Positions 5,743 through 10,026 of a DNA stretch of 10,026 nucleotides are shown here, piece by piece. Origin of the DNA: CAIOGI01 sp964561875 (GTDB lineage Bacteria > Patescibacteriota > Minisyncoccia > Phycocordibacterales > PALSA-1337); assembly GCA_964561875.1 (NCBI GenBank), contig CAZLQL010000016.1, positions 1 to 10,026 of the forward strand, read 5' to 3'. Position 1 is the stretch's first letter, and every line of letters begins with the position of its first letter. The notes below the pieces were generated by a model. That model was not told where the DNA came from. It worked only from the letters and a program-made list of their open reading frames with translations, and made no database searches. Made by a program: the position numbers and the translations under genes.

Positions 5743-7101
5743 ATGGCTAATATTATAGGAAAAAAGGAAGGAATGACACTTTTTCTAGGGGATGTTGTAG
5801 TCCTCCTAGTATCTTTGTTGTTAACTATAGTTATAAGATACGGCTCTCTTTCTTCTCAAGAAATTGTTGTGGGACACTTTAAACCATTTTCTATCATATT
5901 CATAATCACATTGGTTATATATTTTATTGCCGGTTTGTATGAAAAACATACTGTATTTTTGAAAAACAAATTATCTTCAATTTTACTTAGAGTTCAATTT
6001 TTTAATGCAGTAGTTATCATTGCTTTCTTTTATTTTATACCTTATTTTCTCATCACACCAAAAGTTACGATGTTCATATATCTCATATGTTCATTTTTAC
6101 TCATGCTTGCTTGGAGAACTGCTATTGTGCAAGTTGTTACAACAAGAAGAAAATACAAAGCTTTACTTATAGCAAATGGTTCAGATGCGGATGATCTATA
6201 TAATGAAATAAATAATAACTCAAAGTATGGAATCTCATTTGTTTTGAGAATAAATCCTGATACTGACATAAAGACAGGTGATGAGATATTGGATTGTATA
6301 AAAAATAATGGAATAACTTATGTAGTTGCAGATTTTGCGAATAAAAAGGTGGATGAGCTTATGCCATTACTTTATAAACTTATATTTTCTGGTGTTCAGT
6401 TTTCTGATATTCAGAAGGTCTATGAAGGTGTTTTTGATAAAGTTCCATTACTTTTAGTAAATGATACTTGGTTCTTGGAAAATGTATCAACATCACCCAA
6501 GGCTACATTTGATATTTTAAAGAGAGGTACAGATATAGTTCTATCGTTTCTATTAGGAATAATTTCATTATTATTCTATCCTTTTGTTTATGTACTTATA
6601 AAACTAGATGATAGAGGAGTTATATTTAGTTATCAATACAGAGTTGGTCAAAATAATAAAATAGTTAAAATAGCTAAGTTTAGAACAATGAGTATCGCAA
6701 ACGATGGTGGTAAATGGAGTTCAGGGGATGATAAGTCAAATAAAAATATAGTAACTAGAGTTGGAAAGTTTCTTAGAAAATCTAGAATAGATGAATTACC
6801 ACAACTTTGGAATGTGTTTATAGGTGATATATCTCTCATTGGTCCTAGACCAGAATTTGAAGAACCGGTTATTCAGTACGCAAAAGCAATACCTTATTAC
6901 AATGTTAGACATATAGTTAAGCCAGGACTTTCTGGTTGGGCACAAATATACGGTAGACACCCACATCATGGAGTACATGTCGATGATACTAGAGATAAGC
7001 TGTCTTATGACCTATTTTATATTAAAAACCGTTCTATATTACTTGATATAAAGATAGCTTTGCAGACATTAAAGGTTCTTGTTTCTTTTATGGGTAAATA
7101 A
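5743..7101 (+). CDS. polyprenyl-phosphate sugar-1-phosphate transferase (PGT, EpsE/WbaP type)
   Basis: The enzyme moves a sugar-1-phosphate from a nucleotide sugar to undecaprenyl-phosphate at the inner membrane, the first step of exopolysaccharide, capsule or O-glycan synthesis. The 452 residues begin with about four membrane helices (13-33, 47-65, 86-104, 108-128), then a soluble region (about 136-250), then the catalytic bacterial sugar transferase domain. The last has the membrane hairpin 264-287, KFRTM (312-316), FLRKSRIDELPQLWN (343-357) with the catalytic D350-E351 pair, GDISLIGPRPE (361-371) and KPGLSGWAQIYGR (393-405). The length fits the large WbaP-like class. M1 is chosen over M11 because the KKE segment before the first helix is usual in this family and a -10 box lies just upstream; M11 has a purine-rich upstream and cannot be excluded. 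The sugar is not predictable. Confidence 0.93.
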   Translation: MANIIGKKEGMTLFLGDVVVLLVSLLLTIVIRYGSLSSQEIVVGHFKPFSIIFIITLVIYFIAGLYEKHTVFLKNKLSSILLRVQFFNAVVIIAFFYFIPYFLITPKVTMFIYLICSFLLMLAWRTAIVQVVTTRRKYKALLIANGSDADDLYNEINNNSKYGISFVLRINPDTDIKTGDEILDCIKNNGITYVVADFANKKVDELMPLLYKLIFSGVQFSDIQKVYEGVFDKVPLLLVNDTWFLENVSTSPKATFDILKRGTDIVLSFLLGIISLLFYPFVYVLIKLDDRGVIFSYQYRVGQNNKIVKIAKFRTMSIANDGGKWSSGDDKSNKNIVTRVGKFLRKSRIDELPQLWNVFIGDISLIGPRPEFEEPVIQYAKAIPYYNVRHIVKPGLSGWAQIYGRHPHHGVHVDDTRDKLSYDLFYIKNRSILLDIKIALQTLKVLVSFMGK

Positions 7102-7117
7102 CAATATTTTGTTTGCT

Positions 7118-7140
7118 TTATTGTCCAAAACTCATATAAT
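7118..7140 (+). promoter_or_regulatory. candidate promoter of the secDF operon
   Basis: TATAAT is perfect at 7135-7140, with a predicted start near 7147 and a leader of about 20 nt to the secD ATG. TTATTGT (7118-7124) sits nine bases before ATATAAT, exactly as upstream of 5743. TTGCTT (7113-7118) is a weak -35 candidate with a 16-nt spacer. ACAAT repeats occur at 7101-7105 and 7144-7148. The 65-nt gap after the preceding gene has no strong terminator hairpin, so readthrough is possible. Confidence 0.5.
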
Positions 7141-7166
7141 GAAACAATATTAATAAATAAAAACAC

Positions 7167-8540
7167 ATGAACGAAGCGACATTAAAGGCAAGAATAATCG
7201 CATTATTTTTATTGGTTGGGGCAGGGTTGATCGGTTATTTTGACTATTCATCAAATGTATCTGGGGGTAGTTCTTGGGGTAAGCCGTTCAAACTCGGTCT
7301 TGATCTAAATGGTGGTACACATCTAGTTTATAAAGCAGATACATCAAAACTTCAAAATTCAGAAATAAACTCTTCAATGGAGGCTCTTCGTGATGTTATA
7401 GAAAAAAGAATAAATGTATTTGGAGTAAGTGAACCTATAGTTCAAGTGGAAAATGCGGGTGTTCTTGGTTCAAAAGAGGCACAGCAAAAATTGATCGTAG
7501 AACTTCCAGGAGTAACAGATATAGATAAAGCTGTAAAAAGTATAGGAGAAACACCTTTACTAGAATTTAAACTTGTAACAACTGCAGCTCTAGAAGAATT
7601 TGATAAAAAGACACTTTCAGATCAAGAAAAAGCAATTGAATTTAAAAAACTTTTCAAAGATACTGGTCTGACAGGTAGAATGCTTGAAAAAGCTCAATTA
7701 GTATTTAATCCAAACACTAGTGAACCAGTCGTTTCTCTAGTTTTTAATTCAGAAGGTAGAGAGTTGTTTGCAAAAATAACAAAAGAAAATATCGGTAACA
7801 TTGTCGGAATATTTTTAGATGGAAATCAGATATCTTTACCAGTAGTTAGAGATGAAATAAAAGATGGTAAAGCACAGATATCTGGTACATTTAAACTAGA
7901 AGATGCAAAATTATTGGTAAGAAATCTAAACTACGGTGCACTACCAGTACCTATAGAACTTATATCAACTCAAACAGTAGGTTCTTCTCTAGGTGGTGAT
8001 GCATTAAATGGTGGTGTTAGAGCGGGAGTCTGGTCTCTTATTATAATCGGAATTTTCCTTATTATTTGGTACAGACTTCCAGGATTCATAGCAGTTATAT
8101 CACTTGGAGTATACACAGCTATTATGCTCGCTTTGTTCAAACTGATTCCAGTTACATTAACCGCAGCCGGTATAGCTGGATTTATACTATCAATAGGTAT
8201 GGCAGTTGATGCAAATATATTGATATTTGAAAGAATGAAAGAAGAGTTAAGAAGAGGGAGGGGAATATCAGATGCTATGCATGAAGGATTTGCAAGAGCA
8301 TGGTTATCTATAAGAGATTCAAATATTTCAAGTATAATCACTGGACTTATACTTTATTACACAGGTAGTTCATCAATAATAAAAGGTTTTGCATTGGTAT
8401 TCTTTATAGGAGTTGTGGTAAGTATGTTTACAGCAATCACAGCATCTAGAATATTCCTTTATGCAGTAGCACCAAAAAGGACAAATAGATTCACAGCATT
8501 TCTTATAAGCAACGGTTTTACTAGCTTAATCAAAAAATAA
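7167..8540 (+). CDS. secD: SecD, protein-export membrane protein
   Basis: SecD works with SecF at the SecYEG channel, using the proton gradient to pull exported proteins out on the far side. The 457 residues contain an N-terminal helix (about 8-26), the family signature GLDLNGGTHLVY (44-55), a large external domain with REINVFG-like KRINVFGVSEP (80-90) and ELPG (112-115), and then five membrane helices from about 286 onward. Within these, GMAVDANILIFERMKEE (344-360) carries the conserved Asp D348 linked to proton transport. It is shorter than the 615-residue E. coli protein, as in many small genomes; the loss is in the external domain. The start follows A-rich sequence without a Shine-Dalgarno. 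One base separates its TAA from the secF ATG. No yajC precedes it. Confidence 0.96.
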   Translation: MNEATLKARIIALFLLVGAGLIGYFDYSSNVSGGSSWGKPFKLGLDLNGGTHLVYKADTSKLQNSEINSSMEALRDVIEKRINVFGVSEPIVQVENAGVLGSKEAQQKLIVELPGVTDIDKAVKSIGETPLLEFKLVTTAALEEFDKKTLSDQEKAIEFKKLFKDTGLTGRMLEKAQLVFNPNTSEPVVSLVFNSEGRELFAKITKENIGNIVGIFLDGNQISLPVVRDEIKDGKAQISGTFKLEDAKLLVRNLNYGALPVPIELISTQTVGSSLGGDALNGGVRAGVWSLIIIGIFLIIWYRLPGFIAVISLGVYTAIMLALFKLIPVTLTAAGIAGFILSIGMAVDANILIFERMKEELRRGRGISDAMHEGFARAWLSIRDSNISSIITGLILYYTGSSSIIKGFALVFFIGVVVSMFTAITASRIFLYAVAPKRTNRFTAFLISNGFTSLIKK

Positions 8541-8541
8541 A

Positions 8542-9441
8542 ATGTTTGTCGTAAAATACAGAAAATTATTCTATACACTTTCAATCATACTCATAGCAGG
8601 ATCTGTCTTTGCAATGACATATTGGGGTTTTAATCTAGGAATAGACTTTAAAGGTGGATCAATAATAGAAATAGAATATAGTGGCACAAGGCCCAATCAG
8701 GATGAAATAGTAAATGCTATTGCACCATTAAAATTTGAGGCTTCAGTAAGACCGACGGGAGATCTAGGTTATATAGTTAGAATGAAATCTATAGATCAGG
8801 TTGAAAAAAATAATTTAATAAAAGCACTTAAGTTTGATGGAAAAAGTGAATTTACAGAAAAGAGATTTGATTCAATTGGACCTGTTTTGGGTACAGAAGC
8901 ACTTAGAAAATCTATTGTTTCTATAGTTCTAGTGTTGTTGGCTATAGTGTTATTTATAGCTTATGCATTTAGAAAAGTGTCAGAACCTATATCCTCATGG
9001 AAATACGGTTTTGTGGCAGTTATAGCGCTTTTCCACGATGTAATAATACCAACTGGAGTGTTCTCAATTCTTGGACATTTTAAGGGTTATGAAGTAGATA
9101 CTTTGTTTGTTACCGCTTTGCTTGTAGTGCTTGGATTCTCTGTGCACGATACTATTGTGGTATTTGATAGAGTTAGAGAAAATCTAAGTCATGCTTCAGC
9201 AAAAAAACCTTTCATGGAAATAGTAGGAGAGAGTATAAGTCAGACATTCACAAGATCTATAAATACTTCTCTTACAACTTTGCTAGCACTGATAGTTTTG
9301 TATTTTGTCGGTGGAGAATCTACACAACATTTCTCATTAGCTCTTATTATAGGAATAATAGCAGGAACATATTCATCTATATTTATCGGTTCACCTCTAC
9401 TTGTTACTATAGAAAAGTGGCAATCAAGAAAGAATAAATAA
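8542..9441 (+). CDS. secF: SecF, protein-export membrane protein
   Basis: SecF is the partner of SecD in the same accessory complex. The 299 residues have the expected plan: a first membrane helix (about 9-29), the signature GIDFKGGSIIEIEY (33-46), a small external domain to about 115, with FDSIGPVLGTE (109-119) at its end, and five further helices. FHD (164-166) and SVHDTIVVFDRVREN (200-214) are the conserved transmembrane motifs, with D203 matching the SecD Asp. The length is normal for the family. It begins one base after the secD stop, preceded only by A-rich sequence, so translation is probably coupled. Its TAA directly abuts the ATG of the small downstream protein. Confidence 0.96.
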   Translation: MFVVKYRKLFYTLSIILIAGSVFAMTYWGFNLGIDFKGGSIIEIEYSGTRPNQDEIVNAIAPLKFEASVRPTGDLGYIVRMKSIDQVEKNNLIKALKFDGKSEFTEKRFDSIGPVLGTEALRKSIVSIVLVLLAIVLFIAYAFRKVSEPISSWKYGFVAVIALFHDVIIPTGVFSILGHFKGYEVDTLFVTALLVVLGFSVHDTIVVFDRVRENLSHASAKKPFMEIVGESISQTFTRSINTSLTTLLALIVLYFVGGESTQHFSLALIIGIIAGTYSSIFIGSPLLVTIEKWQSRKNK

Positions 9442-9654
9442 ATGGAAAGTTTCGAAGATTTTCTAGCCCCATTCGTAGAAATAATTGGCCTAATATTTGA
9501 AAGTATATTGGATGCCATTTCTTATATATGGGAATATATAACTGGTGTTCACAAAATCATAACCGGTATTATTGCAACATCCATGCTGGATTTTATAAAG
9601 GGAATAGTGATTTTATCTATCGATGCAGTTAAAATAAGTGATAAAAATAAATAG
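9442..9654 (+). CDS. small hydrophobic protein of unknown function, in the secDF operon
   Basis: This is a 70-residue protein with no recognised family. It starts with an acidic segment MESFEDFLAP, continues with two hydrophobic or amphipathic stretches (about 11-34 and 38-61) split by a short polar EYITGVHK turn, and ends with a charged tail DAVKISDKNK. It could be a two-helix membrane hairpin. It is not YajC, which has one helix and a larger polar domain and normally precedes secD. The ATG directly follows the secF TAA in the sequence AATAAATAAATG, identical to the junction at 2563-2574, supporting coupled translation. It ends in TAG. Short ORFs in AT-rich DNA can be chance, but its abutting position and acidic/hydrophobic/basic pattern favour a real gene. 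Confidence 0.65.
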   Translation: MESFEDFLAPFVEIIGLIFESILDAISYIWEYITGVHKIITGIIATSMLDFIKGIVILSIDAVKISDKNK

Positions 9655-9724
9655 CTAAATTTGACATAAAAATAAGGCTAGCTAGAGACATATTTTAATA
9701 ATATTGTCATATATGTATAAGTGC

Positions 9725-9752
9725 TTGACTTTATTTTCTATATGAGTAGAAT
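9725..9752 (+). promoter_or_regulatory. rRNA operon promoter (TTGACT, 16 nt, TAGAAT)
   Basis: The -35 TTGACT (9725-9730) and -10 TAGAAT (9747-9752) are separated by 16 nt, the best sigma-70-type pair in the window. The 60 nt upstream are very AT-rich, which could act as an UP element. The predicted start is near 9758-9760. A perfect TTGACA at 9661-9666 may belong to a second, upstream promoter, but no good -10 follows at the right distance. Confidence 0.6.
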
Positions 9753-9777
9753 GATATCCACGCCTTAAGTAAGGCTT

Positions 9778-9793
9778 TGTTTCTTGAAAATTT
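9778..9793 (+). promoter_or_regulatory. possible boxA antitermination element
   Basis: TGTTTCTTGAAAATTT lies about 20 nt after the predicted rRNA start and resembles the boxA-like TGTTCTTTGAAAA found in rRNA leaders of Gram-positive bacteria, bound in RNA by NusB and ribosomal protein S10. The match is not exact (TTTCTT for TTCTTT), so this is suggestive only. Confidence 0.35.
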
Positions 9794-9977
9794 ATTAAGT
9801 TATGCATTAGAAAGTAATGAGAACTCTCTATATTAGAGAAGTCGGATTGAGAAGGTTCTTGTGAAAGTCTAATGTCTATTTCAAATGATTCCTTAGAGCG
9901 GAATCAAACTCAATAGCAATTAAAAAAAGTTCAATTTAGAAATCATTAATACTGTTTTTTATTTTGTTCCATTCATT

Positions 9978-10026
9978 TTAGTTAAGAGTTTGATCCTAGC
10001 TCAGGATGAACGCTGGCGGCGTGGAT
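9978..10026 (+). rRNA. rrs: 16S ribosomal RNA, 5' end (partial)
   Basis: AGAGTTTGATCCTAGCTCAG (from 9985) followed by GATGAACGCTGGCGGCGTGGAT matches the conserved 5' end of bacterial 16S rRNA. The mature start is placed by analogy with E. coli, eight to ten bases before GAGTTTGATC. The gene runs off the window. One base differs from the usual primer-27F site (CTAGCTCAG in place of CTGGCTCAG), and GGATGAACGCTGGCGGCGTGGAT is of the kind seen in Patescibacteria. The strand is the same as the 23S at the window start. Confidence 0.95.

Larger units (their letters stand above)
9655..9977 (+). promoter_or_regulatory. upstream and leader region of a 16S rRNA gene
   Basis: No ORF is supported in this 323-nt stretch. 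It contains a strong AT-rich upstream segment, the promoter at 9725-9752, and a predicted leader of about 220 nt with hairpins: GCCTT/AAGGC (9762-9766/9771-9775), CTCTA/TAGAG (9826-9830/9834-9838) enclosed by AGAAC/GTTCT (9820-9824/9855-9859), and TGATTCC/GGAATCA (9886-9892/9900-9906). AATGATT (9884-9890) can alternatively pair with AATCATT (9941-9947). These are expected precursor-rRNA processing or antitermination structures. No clear terminator for the secDF operon is seen. Confidence 0.6.

Noticed and set aside
7970..8341. Reverse-strand ORF of 123 codons
   Set aside because: It is antisense to the conserved SecD membrane region, with composition expected from a shadow frame.
9240..9518. 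Reverse-strand ORF of 92 codons
   Set aside because: It is antisense to secF and the small downstream gene and has no recognisable protein character.
1552..9654. Recoded UGA (glycine code of Gracilibacteria/SR1)
   Set aside because: All proteins are full length under the standard code with no in-frame TGA needed. No gene here ends in TGA, but eight genes are too few to infer reassignment.
9652..9684. TAGCT/AGCTA inverted repeat as a secDF terminator
   Set aside because: Only 5 bp, a long loop containing TTGACA, and no T-run.
1..10026. CRISPR array, insertion sequence or prophage
   Set aside because: No spaced direct repeats, transposase, terminal inverted repeats with target duplication, or phage genes were seen.

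Overview
This AT-rich window looks like bacterial chromosome from the Candidate Phyla Radiation (Patescibacteria), probably a Parcubacteria-like lineage. The grounds are a group I intron in the 23S rRNA gene, a 16S 5' end that departs from the usual bacterial primer site, short dense genes with almost no Shine-Dalgarno sequences, zero-gap stop/start junctions, and protein families and sizes typical of that group. The phylum is an inference; no search was run.

Positions 1 to about 1475 are the 3' part of an rRNA operon: the last quarter of 23S rRNA (from about E. coli C2275), interrupted by a 439-nt group I intron at E. coli position 2593, then a structured spacer holding one odd tRNA (anticodon AAC by its fold), then 5S rRNA. 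The intron has recognisable P1 to P10 helices, carries no endonuclease gene and has a 252-nt structured insert in its P1 loop.

Positions 1552 to 4516 hold three tightly packed forward genes: a polytopic membrane protein of unknown function, a single-pass exported protein with a four-cysteine motif, and RodA, the shape/elongation SEDS glycosyltransferase. A GT4 glycosyltransferase on the reverse strand (4503-5657) runs into rodA tail to tail, overlapping it by 14 nt. It is divergent from a polyprenyl-phosphate sugar-1-phosphate transferase (5743-7101), which starts surface glycan assembly on a lipid carrier. secD and secF (7167-9441) encode the proton-driven accessory of the Sec translocon and are followed without a gap by a 70-residue hydrophobic protein of unknown function. 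The protein-coding block is therefore a cell-envelope cluster: wall elongation, surface glycan and protein export.

Positions 9655 to 9977 are a leader with a good sigma-70-type promoter, hairpins and a possible boxA, leading into the first about 49 nt of a 16S rRNA gene on the same strand. The window therefore has the tail of one rRNA unit and the head of another about 8.5 kb apart: either two tandem rRNA operons or a split rRNA arrangement. The most unusual content is the rRNA region: the intron with its P1 insert, and the atypical tRNA inside nested inverted repeats.
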